Both the position numbers and the translations under genes were made by a program. The notes beneath the pieces were generated by a model. It was not told where the DNA came from, searched no databases, and saw nothing but the letters and a program-made list of their open reading frames with translations. Shown here piece after piece: positions 48,180 to 57,049 of a DNA stretch of 64,000 nt. Source of the DNA: Flavobacterium sp. (lineage in GTDB: Bacteria; Bacteroidota; Bacteroidia; Flavobacteriales; Flavobacteriaceae); NCBI RefSeq assembly GCF_024710485.1, contig NZ_JANJUQ010000032.1, positions 109,730-173,729 on the forward strand. The letters run 5' to 3'. Position 1 is the stretch's first letter; every line of letters begins with the position of its first letter.

Positions 48180-48310
48180 AACACATTTTTTTTCAAAGAT
48201 AAATGTATTTATTTAAATCAAAACCACCATTTTTAATTAACCTAAGATTAACAAATGATTAGTAGCAAGTAGTTCATTTTATTAAGAATTTTGCACCATA
48301 AATTAACGCT

Positions 48311-50683
48311 ATGTCAAAAAATACTTTTACCATCATTTTGATACTCTTATTAAGTGTTTCGCTACAAGCCCAAAAGAAGTTTACCATCAGTGGTATAATT
48401 GCTGATGAGAAAAACAAAGAGACTTTGATTGGTGTGTCGCTGTTTGTGGAAGAGACCAAAACCGGCTTAGTTACCAACGAATACGGCTTCTACTCCATCA
48501 CTTTACCGGAAGGAGAATACACCTTGTTGATTAACTATATGGGCTACCAAACGGTAAAAGAAAAAATCAAACTTAACCAAGACCTAAAAAAGAACTTTTA
48601 CCTTTCGGTTAGCAGTCAGCAATTGGACGAAGTAGTCATTGTTGACAATAAAAAAAGAGTCGATATTCGCAAGCCTGAAATGAGTGTCAACAAACTCAGC
48701 ATACAAGAAATCAAAGAAATGCCGGTGATTTTTGGCGAAGTTGATGTACTGAAATCTATTTTAACTTTACCTGGAGTTACAAATGCCGGCGAAGGTCAAT
48801 CGGGGTTCAATGTGCGAGGTGGTGGTGCGGATCAGAATTTGGTATTACTAGACGAATCCACCATTTTCAATTCTTCACACTTATTTGGTTTGTTTTCCGT
48901 TTTTAATCCGGATGCCATCAAAGATTTGAAACTGTATAAAGGTGGTATTCCTTCTCGTTTTGGCGGACGATTATCTTCTATCTTAGACATCTACCAAAAA
49001 GAAGGTAACAAAAACAATTTTCACATGAACGGCGGTATCGGATTAATCTCCAGTCGGATTTTGGCTGAAGGTCCGATTGTAAAAGATAAAGGCTCGTTCC
49101 TGATTGCCGGTCGCGGTTCCTATGCGCATTTGTTTTTAAAACTGTTTGATAACCCGAACTCGGCTTACTTCTACGATTTAAACACCAAATTGAGTTACAG
49201 CCTCAACGAAAAAAACAACGTATACCTTTCCGGGTATTTCGGGCGCGATGTGTTCCAACTGAACGACAGCTTTGTTAATACTTACGGGAATGCGGTAATC
49301 AACTTCCGATGGAATCATTTGTTCTCCGACAAACTTTTCTCCAACTTATCGATGATTTATTCCGATTACTACTATGGATTGCGATTGGATTTCGTAGGTT
49401 TCAACTGGGACAGCGGCATCAAGAATTACAACATCAAATACGATTTCAAGCATTACATTACCGATAAATTCAAATTGAACTACGGCTTACAATCGCATTA
49501 TTACGATTTTAACCCGGGTAAAATTGAACCAACCGGCGAAGATTCGGGTATCAATCCGGAGCAATTGGATAAAAAATACGCCATGGAAAATGCCATTTAT
49601 GCCGATGCGGAACACCAAATTTCTGATAAAATTTCACTTTCCTACGGTTTTCGCTTCAGCAATTTCCTTCGATTAGGACAACAAACTTTAAACGTCTATG
49701 CCAACGACCAACCGGTGATTTTCAATCCTGATTTTCAAATCTACCAAAGTGCGGAACCTATCGGAACTGTGCGTTACGGTCGTCATAAAACCATTGCCAA
49801 ATTCGACAATTTAGAACCGCGTTTTGCTATGTCGTATGTCATCAACGAAGAGCAATCGGTGAAAGCGAGTTACAATCGCATGACACAATATTTACACTTA
49901 ATTTCCAACACGCAATCGCCTACACCTTTAGACGTTTGGGCACCGAGTGACCGCTATTTGAAACCGCAATTACTCGACCAAGTCGCCGTGGGTTACTTCC
50001 GAAATTTCAAAGACGATTTGTATTCGTTAGAAGTGGAATCTTTCTACAAAAAAATTCAAAACCGAGTAGACTATATAGACGGTGCCAACCTAATTGCCAA
50101 TGAAGCTATTGAAAGAGTGGTGTTAAACGGCAGAGCCAGAGCGTACGGTTTGGAAGTATTGTTCCGAAAAAATTCCGGTCGTTTCAAAGGTTGGGTTTCC
50201 TATACTTTATCGAGAACCGAACAGCAAGTCGCAGGCCGAACTCCGGAAGAAACAGGCATCAACAATGGCGATTGGTACAAAACCGGTTTCGACAAATTGC
50301 ACAACTTGGCTGTAGTGGCCAATTACAAACTCAATGAAAAATGGCGTTTCAGTGCTAACCTCATCGCACAAACAGGTCAACCGGTAACATTCCCGAACGG
50401 ACAGTACCAATACGAAGGCATTACGGTTCCTGTATTTGGAGCGCGTAATGAAGAAAATTTACCGACTTACCATCGTTTAGACGTTTCAGCTACTTTGACG
50501 CCTACTAAAAACAAAGGTCGAAGATGGCAATCGGAATGGGTGTTCGGTATTTACAATTTATACAACCGACAAAATGCAGCCTCGATTACCTTTCGTCAAA
50601 ACCAAGAAACCGGCTCGAATGAAGCTTTGCGATTGTCCATTTTCGGCATAGTGCCAAGTGCTACGTATAACATCAAATTTTAA
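48311..50683 (+). CDS. TonB-dependent receptor with carboxypeptidase-regulatory-like domain
   Basis: 790 residues. Signal peptide MSKNTFTIILILLLSVSLQA; residues about 25-105 are a carboxypeptidase-regulatory-like Ig domain (FTISGIIADEKNKETLIGVS, ETKTGLVTNEYGFYSITLP); then a plug domain (VDVLKSILTLPGVTNAGEG, GFNVRGGGADQNLVLLDEST) and a 22-strand-type barrel to the end. It imports a large or scarce compound across the outer membrane using TonB energy. The next gene is a DUF4249 lipoprotein, a common companion in Bacteroidota. Ligand unknown; no SusD-type gene is present. Confidence 0.92.
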   Translation: MSKNTFTIILILLLSVSLQAQKKFTISGIIADEKNKETLIGVSLFVEETKTGLVTNEYGFYSITLPEGEYTLLINYMGYQTVKEKIKLNQDLKKNFYLSVSSQQLDEVVIVDNKKRVDIRKPEMSVNKLSIQEIKEMPVIFGEVDVLKSILTLPGVTNAGEGQSGFNVRGGGADQNLVLLDESTIFNSSHLFGLFSVFNPDAIKDLKLYKGGIPSRFGGRLSSILDIYQKEGNKNNFHMNGGIGLISSRILAEGPIVKDKGSFLIAGRGSYAHLFLKLFDNPNSAYFYDLNTKLSYSLNEKNNVYLSGYFGRDVFQLNDSFVNTYGNAVINFRWNHLFSDKLFSNLSMIYSDYYYGLRLDFVGFNWDSGIKNYNIKYDFKHYITDKFKLNYGLQSHYYDFNPGKIEPTGEDSGINPEQLDKKYAMENAIYADAEHQISDKISLSYGFRFSNFLRLGQQTLNVYANDQPVIFNPDFQIYQSAEPIGTVRYGRHKTIAKFDNLEPRFAMSYVINEEQSVKASYNRMTQYLHLISNTQSPTPLDVWAPSDRYLKPQLLDQVAVGYFRNFKDDLYSLEVESFYKKIQNRVDYIDGANLIANEAIERVVLNGRARAYGLEVLFRKNSGRFKGWVSYTLSRTEQQVAGRTPEETGINNGDWYKTGFDKLHNLAVVANYKLNEKWRFSANLIAQTGQPVTFPNGQYQYEGITVPVFGARNEENLPTYHRLDVSATLTPTKNKGRRWQSEWVFGIYNLYNRQNAASITFRQNQETGSNEALRLSIFGIVPSATYNIKF

Positions 50684-50686
50684 GTT

Positions 50687-51511
50687 ATGAAAGTTCCTTC
50701 ATCCCTATATTTACTTTTTATTTTATTGTCTTTCAGCTCTTGTGAGAAAGTTATTGACGTCGACTTGAACAGTGGCGAACCTCGTTTGGTTATTGAAGCT
50801 TCCATCAATTGGTATGCTGAAACTGCCGGAAACGAACAAAAAATCAAACTGTCTACTACCACCGACTATTTTTCAGAAAATATTCCGAGGGTGTCCAATG
50901 CCGTGGTTTTCATCACCAATAGTTCGAATCAGGTTTTCGATTTTACAGAAGATCCGAATGAGTTGGGCACTTACAAATGTACCAACTTTATTCCTGCTGT
51001 AAACGAAACTTACACGCTGACCGTAATTCACGATGGTGAAACATACACGGCTACCGAAAAACTATTAAATACACCTGTCATAACAGAAGTGGAACAAATT
51101 AACGACGGCGGTGTATTGGGCAATGAAACCGAAGTAAAATTTTATTTCAACGATTTGGTTAACGAAACCAATTTCTATTTCTTAAGAATTGACGATCCTT
51201 ACAAAGTTATTCCTGAATACGGCGTTATCGAAGACCGATTTTTCCAAAACAACCAAATGTTTGGGTTATATTTCAGTGAAGATTTGAAACCGGGCGATAC
51301 GCTAAAACTCACTTTAAATGGTATTACCCAAGATTATTTCAACTATATGGATGTATTGTTGGAACAAACCGGCAGCAACAGTATGGGACCGTTTTCTACA
51401 CCAACGGCTACTGTAAGAGGTAATATTATCAACCAAACTAATTTTGACAATTACGCCTTAGGCTATTTTAGATTGAGTAAAACTGAGGTTTCGGAATATG
51501 TCATTCAATAA
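50687..51511 (+). CDS. DUF4249 lipoprotein, TonB-receptor partner
   Basis: 274 residues beginning three bases after the receptor's stop. A lipoprotein signal (LYLLFILLSFSSCEKVIDVD) is followed by the DUF4249 pattern: LVIEASINWYAETAGNEQKI, VVFITNSSNQVFDF, YTLTVIHDGETYTATEKLL, and a C-terminal beta-rich region ending near YFRLSKTEVSEYVI. DUF4249 proteins are surface or periplasmic lipoproteins typically encoded just after TonB-dependent receptors, so it probably forms part of the same uptake complex. Ligand unknown. Confidence 0.88.
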   Translation: MKVPSSLYLLFILLSFSSCEKVIDVDLNSGEPRLVIEASINWYAETAGNEQKIKLSTTTDYFSENIPRVSNAVVFITNSSNQVFDFTEDPNELGTYKCTNFIPAVNETYTLTVIHDGETYTATEKLLNTPVITEVEQINDGGVLGNETEVKFYFNDLVNETNFYFLRIDDPYKVIPEYGVIEDRFFQNNQMFGLYFSEDLKPGDTLKLTLNGITQDYFNYMDVLLEQTGSNSMGPFSTPTATVRGNIINQTNFDNYALGYFRLSKTEVSEYVIQ

Positions 51512-51579
51512 TTGAAGCCGAAGAGAATATACAAAAACAATTTATTTATATTTACCAACGTTATACTACGGATTAAGAA

Positions 51580-51607
51580 TTCCTAATTCCTAATTCCTAA
51601 TTCCTAA
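51580..51607. repeat. Tandem 7-bp repeat TTCCTAA, four perfect copies
   Basis: Four perfect TTCCTAA units followed by a partial TTCTAA end directly at the start codon (51613) of the thiamine pyrophosphokinase gene, where a ribosome-binding region would lie. Copy-number change could alter its leader. Confidence 0.9.
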
Positions 51608-51612
51608 TTCTA

Positions 51613-52275
51613 ATGTCCTCACACCATATCGTTCGCGACGACCAAGAACCGGCTTTGATTATTGCCAACGGCGAAATGTGCAGTCAAGAGTTGTTAGGCC
51701 AATTGCTCGAATGGTCGCCACTGGTAATCGTTTTAGACTCGGCCATTGAACGTGTTTTGGCGTTAGGCATTAAAGTCGACGTTTTGTTAGGCGATTTCGA
51801 TCGCGGTTTTGACCCGGAATACTACAAGGCAAAACAATATCCTATTGAGATTGTCTACACACCCAACCAAGATAAAACCGATTTGGAAAAAGCTTTTGAT
51901 TATTTAATCGAAAAAGGCCACAAAGCCGCTAATGTGATTTGGGCCACCGGAAAGCGTGCCGATCACACCATTACCAATTTAACCAATATTGTAGCCTACA
52001 GAAATCAGCTTAAAATTGTGATTCTCGATGACCACTCCAAAGTATTCTTACTTCCAAATGTCTTCGAAAAATGGTACACGGCCAACACCATATTATCATT
52101 AATTCCCATTGGAAAAGTGAGTGGCATTACAACTCAAAATTTGTTCTACGCCTTATCCAACGAAGACTTAACCATAGGCTACCGGACCGGAAGCAGCAAT
52201 CATGTCATCAACGATGGCTTAGTTTCGATCACTCACAAAGAGGGAGATTTGCTGTTGATGGAATGTTGGGATTAG
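51613..52275 (+). CDS. Thiamine pyrophosphokinase
   Basis: 220 residues. The catalytic domain shows ALIIANGEMCSQELLGQLLE, LVIVLDSAIERVLALGI, VDVLLGDFDRGFDPE (the Asp cluster), TPNQDKTDLEKAFDYLI and GATGKRADHTITNLT-like WATGKRADHTITN; the C-terminal substrate-binding beta part includes GLVSITHKEGDLLLM. It transfers pyrophosphate from ATP to thiamine to make TPP, the cofactor of the E1 dehydrogenase encoded at 26975. It begins directly after a tandem repeat. Confidence 0.93.
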   Translation: MSSHHIVRDDQEPALIIANGEMCSQELLGQLLEWSPLVIVLDSAIERVLALGIKVDVLLGDFDRGFDPEYYKAKQYPIEIVYTPNQDKTDLEKAFDYLIEKGHKAANVIWATGKRADHTITNLTNIVAYRNQLKIVILDDHSKVFLLPNVFEKWYTANTILSLIPIGKVSGITTQNLFYALSNEDLTIGYRTGSSNHVINDGLVSITHKEGDLLLMECWD

Positions 52276-52303
52276 TTTTGTAACTTCGTAAAAACATTTT
52301 GTT

Positions 52304-52531
52304 ATGAATACTTTAGAATTGAAAAATAGTGTGATTGCCAAAATAAATGAAATTCATGACAGAGATTTTCTTTTGGCTATCAAAACCATCATTGACGCCA
52401 AGACATCAAAAGACTATTCTTCAACAGATTACAATAATGACATTTTAAAAGCGGAAGAAGACATTGCCAATGGTTATCTTGTATCACATGAAGAAATCAA
52501 AGCCAAGATGGAACAATGGAAAAAGAAATAA
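52304..52531 (+). CDS. Antitoxin-like protein of a ParE-type pair
   Basis: 75 residues, largely helical, with an acidic middle (YSSTDYNNDILKAEEDIA) and a basic end (KMEQWKKK). Size, position and a 16-nt overlap with the following toxin gene identify it as the antitoxin. The sequence resembles the small RelB-like/addiction-module component proteins of Bacteroidota, which neutralise a RelE/ParE toxin and often repress their own promoter. Exact family not certain. Confidence 0.75.
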   Translation: MNTLELKNSVIAKINEIHDRDFLLAIKTIIDAKTSKDYSSTDYNNDILKAEEDIANGYLVSHEEIKAKMEQWKKK

Positions 52532-52818
52532 TTTGGACTGAAAATGCTCTAAACCAACTGGAAGAAATTTATTTTTACCTTCTTGACAAAACCAAAAACG
52601 AAAGTATTCCAGAGAAAGTAATTAACACTATTTATGATTCTGTATCTATTTTAAAATCAAACTTTGAAATTTATGAATTAGATGAAATGAAAAGTTTGAA
52701 TGACGGAAATTATAGAGCTTACGAAATTTACCATTATCGAATTTCATACAAAATAACTCCTAAAACCATCTATATTTTAAGAGTAAGACATACCAGTAGA
52801 AATCCAAAAAAACTATAA
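52516..52818 (+). CDS. RelE/ParE family toxin
   Basis: 100 residues with the RelE/ParE pattern: EIIWTENALNQLEEIYFYL at the start, a central region NGNYRAYEIYHYRISYKI with conserved aromatic/basic residues, and a C-terminal IYILRVRHTSRNPKKL. ParE-type toxins poison gyrase; RelE-type cleave mRNA, and the sequence alone suggests the ParE branch. The gene overlaps the antitoxin gene by 16 nt (start at 52516), so they are co-translated. Confidence 0.85.
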   Translation: MEKEIIWTENALNQLEEIYFYLLDKTKNESIPEKVINTIYDSVSILKSNFEIYELDEMKSLNDGNYRAYEIYHYRISYKITPKTIYILRVRHTSRNPKKL

Positions 52819-52847
52819 CCATTGTACTTCGTAAATCGTACTTTAAA

Positions 52848-54845
52848 ATGAAATTCCAAGTCGTATCTGAATACCAACCTACCGGCGATCAACCGCAAGC
52901 CATTGATAAATTAGTCAAAGGCATCCAAAACGGCGAAAAATACCAAACACTGCTCGGCGTTACGGGTTCGGGTAAGACGTTTACCATGGCCAATGTGATT
53001 CAGAATGTGGAAAAACCAACCCTAGTCCTAGCCCACAATAAAACCTTGGCCGCACAGTTGTATTCGGAATTCAAGCAATTTTTCCCGAACAACTCGGTGC
53101 AATATTTCGTTTCCTATTACGACTATTACCAACCCGAAGCTTACATTCCGGTAACAGGTGTTTTTATCGAAAAAGATTTGTCAATTAATGACGAATTGGA
53201 AAAGCTTCGCCTTAGCACGACTTCTGCCCTATTGTCCGGCCGACGTGATGTGTTGGTAGTAGCTTCGGTTTCCTGCCTGTACGGTATCGGGAATCCAGTG
53301 GAATTTCAGAAGAATGTTATCTCCATAGAAAAAAATCAAGTCATCTCTCGAACCAAATTGCTCCATCGCTTAGTGCAAAGTTTATACTCCAGAACCGAAG
53401 CGGAATTCTTGCCCGGAACCTTCAGAATCAAAGGCGACACGGTAGAAATTTTCCCGAGTTATGCCGATGAACCGTTCCGCGTGCACTTTTTTGGTGATGA
53501 AATTGAAGAGATAGAAGCCTTCGACGCCAAATCGTCACAAGTTATCGAACGCTACGAAAGACTGAATATCTATCCGGCAAATATGTTCGTAACTTCGCCT
53601 GATGTTTTACAAGCTGCCATTTGGGATATCCAACAAGATTTGGTCAAACAAGTGGATTATTTTAAAGAAATCGGCAAACATCTCGAAGCCAAACGTTTGG
53701 AAGAACGCACCAATTTCGACTTAGAAATGATACGCGAATTGGGCTACTGCTCCGGCATTGAGAACTATTCGCGCTACTTAGACCGAAGACAACCGGGAAC
53801 ACGACCTTTCTGCTTATTAGATTATTTTCCGGACGATTATTTGATGGTGGTTGATGAAAGTCACGTGACCATTTCACAAGTACACGCCATGTACGGAGGA
53901 GACAGAAGTCGAAAAGAAAACTTGGTGGAATACGGCTTCCGATTACCCGCAGCGATGGACAACCGTCCGCTGAAATTTGAGGAATTCGAGAGCATGCAAA
54001 ACCAAGTCGTTTATGTTTCTGCCACACCGGCTGACTACGAATTACAAAAATCGGAAGGCGTTTACGTAGAGCAAATTATTCGACCAACGGGTTTATTAGA
54101 TCCGATTATCGAGGTGCGTCCGAGTTTGAATCAGATAGACGATTTAATCGAAGAAATCCAGCAACGTTGTGAAGTTGACGAACGTGTTTTGGTCACCACT
54201 TTAACCAAAAGAATGGCAGAAGAACTGACGAAATATTTAACTAAAGTCTCCATCCGTTGTCGTTACATTCACTCTGACGTAGATACTTTGGAGCGCGTAG
54301 AAATCATGCAAGACTTGCGCAAAGGTATATTCGACGTACTCATCGGTGTAAACTTACTCCGTGAAGGTTTGGATTTACCGGAAGTTTCTTTGGTAGCGAT
54401 TTTAGATGCCGATAAAGAAGGTTTCTTGCGCAGTCATCGTTCGTTAACGCAAACTGTAGGTCGTGCTGCCCGAAATGTAAACGGAAAAGCGATTATGTAT
54501 GCAGACAAAATCACGGCTTCGATGCAAAAAACCATAGACGAAACCAATTACCGTCGCGAAAAACAAATGCGCTACAACGCCGAACATAATTTGGTTCCGA
54601 AAGCACTCAACAAAAGTTTGGGCAATGCGTTGAGTGGTAACTCGGTTTCCACTGCTTATTTCGAAGACAAAATCGCTAAAGCTGCCGAACCGGAAAGCTT
54701 ATATTTGACCAAACCGGAAATCGAAAAGAAAATCCGAGAAGCCAGAAAAGCCATGGAAAAAGCTGCCAAAGATTTAGATTTTATGCAAGCCGCCAAATAC
54801 CGCGATGAGATTCAGGCGCTACAAAACAAGCTATCTGAAGTATAA
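52848..54845 (+). CDS. uvrB: Excinuclease ABC subunit B
   Basis: 665 residues, normal UvrB length. It has Walker A LLGVTGSGKTFTMANV, the beta-hairpin tyrosines in SYYDYYQPEAYIP, the DEAD-like MVVDESHVT, helicase motif V/VI (GVNLLREGLDLPEVS, QTVGRAARN) and a C-terminal UVR motif (IEKKIREARKAMEKAAKDLD). With UvrA it verifies DNA damage and loads UvrC. Its stop overlaps the start of the DUF3788 gene by one base. Confidence 0.97.
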   Translation: MKFQVVSEYQPTGDQPQAIDKLVKGIQNGEKYQTLLGVTGSGKTFTMANVIQNVEKPTLVLAHNKTLAAQLYSEFKQFFPNNSVQYFVSYYDYYQPEAYIPVTGVFIEKDLSINDELEKLRLSTTSALLSGRRDVLVVASVSCLYGIGNPVEFQKNVISIEKNQVISRTKLLHRLVQSLYSRTEAEFLPGTFRIKGDTVEIFPSYADEPFRVHFFGDEIEEIEAFDAKSSQVIERYERLNIYPANMFVTSPDVLQAAIWDIQQDLVKQVDYFKEIGKHLEAKRLEERTNFDLEMIRELGYCSGIENYSRYLDRRQPGTRPFCLLDYFPDDYLMVVDESHVTISQVHAMYGGDRSRKENLVEYGFRLPAAMDNRPLKFEEFESMQNQVVYVSATPADYELQKSEGVYVEQIIRPTGLLDPIIEVRPSLNQIDDLIEEIQQRCEVDERVLVTTLTKRMAEELTKYLTKVSIRCRYIHSDVDTLERVEIMQDLRKGIFDVLIGVNLLREGLDLPEVSLVAILDADKEGFLRSHRSLTQTVGRAARNVNGKAIMYADKITASMQKTIDETNYRREKQMRYNAEHNLVPKALNKSLGNALSGNSVSTAYFEDKIAKAAEPESLYLTKPEIEKKIREARKAMEKAAKDLDFMQAAKYRDEIQALQNKLSEV

Positions 54846-55261
54846 TGAAAAGCATCTTTATTGATAAAAACGAAGTGCCAACCGAAGAACAACTGTGTGA
54901 CGCTTTAGGCGAAACCTATCCATTTTGGCAATTCATCGCCTCTCAAGCTTTGGTATTGCATCCCGAAGCTACTACACTATGGCATTACTCAGGCGAAAAA
55001 TTTGGTTGGAGTTTCCGCATTAGTGATGCAAAAAGAGTGATTGTTTACTTGTTACCAAGAGATCGGTTCTTTAAAGTCGCTTTTGTTTTCAGTCAAAAAG
55101 CCACAGATGCGGTATTGAAAAGCGACATAGCCGATTCGATTAAAAACGAACTAATAGCCGCAAAACTCTACGCTGAAGGTCGCGGTATTCGAATAGCGGT
55201 TACCCATGAATCCCAAATAAACGACATCAAACAGTTAATTTCCATCAAAATAAGTAATTAA
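54845..55261 (+). CDS. DUF3788 family protein
   Basis: 138 residues beginning within the uvrB stop (TAATG). Motifs: DALGETYPFWQFIASQAL, EATTLWHYSGEKFGWSFRIS, RVIVYLLPRDRFFKVAFVFS, then a helical end with YAEGRGIRIAVTHESQINDI. These match the DUF3788 family as I recall it; function unknown. The overlap suggests co-translation with uvrB. The region 55262-55310 that follows is A+T-rich and leads into the recombinase. Confidence 0.8.
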   Translation: MKSIFIDKNEVPTEEQLCDALGETYPFWQFIASQALVLHPEATTLWHYSGEKFGWSFRISDAKRVIVYLLPRDRFFKVAFVFSQKATDAVLKSDIADSIKNELIAAKLYAEGRGIRIAVTHESQINDIKQLISIKISN

Positions 55262-55310
55262 TTTTTTACAAAATATTATTTTTTTGTACTTTTATTCGTA
55301 TTTAAAATAG

Positions 55311-56360
55311 ATGATGAATTGGAGTACTAAAATAATCAGACATAATGAAGAGTCACGGATAGGGATTTACTTTGAAAAAAATGCTGAAATTATAGCACAA
55401 CTTAAATCAACCTTTGAAGATTTTCGTTGGAGTCAGTCAAAAAAAGTTTGGCACATTGCTGATACTGAAGAGAATCGCCGTTATTTTGGTATGCCCACAA
55501 TATCGGATTTGTTACCAAGCGAGGAAGGTATGAAAAGTTTGGAAAACTTCAAGCGTTGGATGCGTTCCAAAAGATACAGTGAAAGTACCGTGATTACCTA
55601 TCTTGGAGCTGCCAAACAATTTTTGATTTATTACAAACACAAAAGTATCGAGTTGATAGACAATGATGATTTTGTGTATTTTAACAACGATTATATTTTA
55701 AAGAACAACCTCTCGGCCTCGTATCAAAACCAAATTACTAATGCAGTAAAATTATTTTTTAAAACCGTTCAAAATAGAGTCATCGACATAGACATTATTC
55801 ATCGTCCAAAACGCGCAAAAACGCTACCTAATGTATTGAGTAAAGAAGAAGTTAAAAAGATTTTAGAAACGCCTATCAACTTAAAACACAGAGCTATGTT
55901 AAGTTTGATATACAGTTGCGGATTACGTTGTGGCGAGTTAATAGCCCTAAAAATCAAAGATATTGATTCAAAAAGAAATATAGTATTGATCAAAAACTCC
56001 AAGGGAAAAAAAGATAGGATTGCTCCTTTGAGTCCGAAGATATTAGGTCTTTTACGCACCTATTTTAAATTGTATAAGCCTGTAACCTATTTGTTTGAAG
56101 GGCGAATACCCGGGGCTCCTTATGATAGTAGATCGTTACAGCAAGTATTAAAATTTACAATACAAAAAGCCGGGATTGGCAAACCTGTAACTTTACATTG
56201 GTTACGTCACAGTTACGCCACTCATTTATTGGAAACCGGCACAGATTTACGCTACATACAAGAACTATTGGGGCACAATAGTAGTAAAACCACAGAGATA
56301 TATACTCACGTGAGTACGAAGAGTTTACAACAAATTCGCAGTCCTTTTGATGATTTATAA
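55311..56360 (+). CDS. Tyrosine recombinase, integron-integrase-like
   Basis: 349 residues. Catalytic residues are all visible: Arg206 (GLRCGE), Lys231 or 233 (NSKGKKDR), His296 and Arg299 (LHWLRHSYATHLLETG), His322 (LLGHNSSKTTEIYTHV) and Tyr331. The C-terminus IRSPFDDL is strikingly like the end of IntI (VRSPLDAL as I recall). A SAM-like core-binding domain spans about residues 72-165. Residues 1-65 (WSTKIIRHNEESRIGIYFEK, WSQSKKVWHIADTEENRRY) form an additional N-terminal region. Between Lys231 and His296 I see no room for the extra helix of IntI. It is transcribed towards the cassettes. I infer that it cuts and joins the attC-like sites. Confidence 0.9.
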   Translation: MMNWSTKIIRHNEESRIGIYFEKNAEIIAQLKSTFEDFRWSQSKKVWHIADTEENRRYFGMPTISDLLPSEEGMKSLENFKRWMRSKRYSESTVITYLGAAKQFLIYYKHKSIELIDNDDFVYFNNDYILKNNLSASYQNQITNAVKLFFKTVQNRVIDIDIIHRPKRAKTLPNVLSKEEVKKILETPINLKHRAMLSLIYSCGLRCGELIALKIKDIDSKRNIVLIKNSKGKKDRIAPLSPKILGLLRTYFKLYKPVTYLFEGRIPGAPYDSRSLQQVLKFTIQKAGIGKPVTLHWLRHSYATHLLETGTDLRYIQELLGHNSSKTTEIYTHVSTKSLQQIRSPFDDL

Positions 56361-56377
56361 TAAAATCCCTATATTTG
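56346..56377 (+). promoter_or_regulatory. Candidate cassette promoter at the end of the recombinase gene
   Basis: TTTTG (56345-56349, with TTTG 56346-56349), 20 nt, then TATATTTG (56370-56377): the same elements and spacing as the rplS promoter. The -33 box lies inside the last recombinase codons. It points into the cassette array, in the position of a Pc promoter of an integron. Confidence 0.75.
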
Positions 56378-56422
56378 GGCAATACACGCATTCAATAGCG
56401 GCTATACAACCTGATTTGGGTG

Positions 56423-56460
56423 TATACTCGCTATAAAATAGCGAGTATAAACAAGTTAGC
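56423..56460 (+). other. attI-like site with 12-bp palindrome
   Basis: TATACTCGCTAT (56423-56434) and ATAGCGAGTATA (56438-56449) form a perfect inverted repeat with a 3-nt centre, followed by AAACAA and GTTAGC (56455-56460). No inverse-core CTAAC precedes it, so it is not another attC. The AAACAA-GTTAG end resembles, from memory, the end of attI of class 1 integrons (AAACAAAGTTAGG). Cassette 1 begins at its core GTTAGC. It might also act as an RNA hairpin in the array leader. Confidence 0.6.
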
Positions 56461-56490
56461 GGTAATATTTCAGAACTTCGCATAAAAAAT

Positions 56491-56874
56491 ATGAAAACAG
56501 AAATTGAATTGACTAAAACCGAATTGAAATTACAATTATTTTTAATCCTTAGTTTATTGTTGAGTTTTGGTGTAATTGGAATTGGAGTATATTTTCAAAA
56601 TAAACAAATCGACAAAGATTATTTACTTGTGCCAATTCTTCTATTTTTTTGGTTTATTCACTTCGGTATCGTTGTTTTTGATGGTCTAAAAAATGGTAAC
56701 TTAATCAAGAGATGGACACCTTTTTATATTTATGATTCCATATTTTGGTTAGTCACAAAGATTAATACTGACATGGAAAAAACTGAAAAGATAACCAAAC
56801 AGATTATAGCGTTGTTTGCATCAGTTTTCTATTTAATTATTGTAGCTGGATTTCTGAAATCGATGAATAGTTAA
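56491..56874 (+). CDS. Cassette 1: small membrane protein of unknown function
   Basis: 127 residues. A polar start (MKTEIELTKTELKLQ) is followed by membrane helices LFLILSLLLSFGVIGIGVYF and LLVPILLFFWFIHFGIVVF, a charged loop with KRWTPFYIYDS, and a third helix QIIALFASVFYLIIVAGFL. I do not recognise a family. It is the only gene of cassette 1 (56456-57011) and begins 31 nt after the TTAGC junction; its stop lies about 10 nt before the attC-like site. Gene and site so close together are typical of integron cassettes. Confidence 0.75.
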   Translation: MKTEIELTKTELKLQLFLILSLLLSFGVIGIGVYFQNKQIDKDYLLVPILLFFWFIHFGIVVFDGLKNGNLIKRWTPFYIYDSIFWLVTKINTDMEKTEKITKQIIALFASVFYLIIVAGFLKSMNS

Positions 56875-56884
56875 AAATACTACC

Positions 56885-57016
56885 GCTAACAGCGGTTAGT
56901 AGCCATTGCTGGATTTTCTTGGCTTCTAATCTATTTTTCACGTAAAACTTTTTATCTTAGCTGAAAGTACGCAGTTCGCTGGCTTCGCAAAAAGCCACTA
57001 GCCGCGAAACGTTAGC
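56885..57016 (+). other. attC-like site 1 (132 bp)
   Basis: Starts GCTAAC and ends GTTAGC. Left GCGGTTAGTAGC pairs with right GCCACTAGCCGC (ten Watson-Crick pairs, one wobble, one mismatch). One A on the left faces GAAAC on the right, between stem and core. The loop carries TTTTTCACG and TTATCTTAGC, shared with sites 2-4. TACCGCTAAC (56881-56890) is the exact reverse complement of the start of cassette 1. Confidence 0.85.
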
Positions 57017-57049
57017 AGTAACCTTCAAAAAATCTGCAAAATAGAAATT

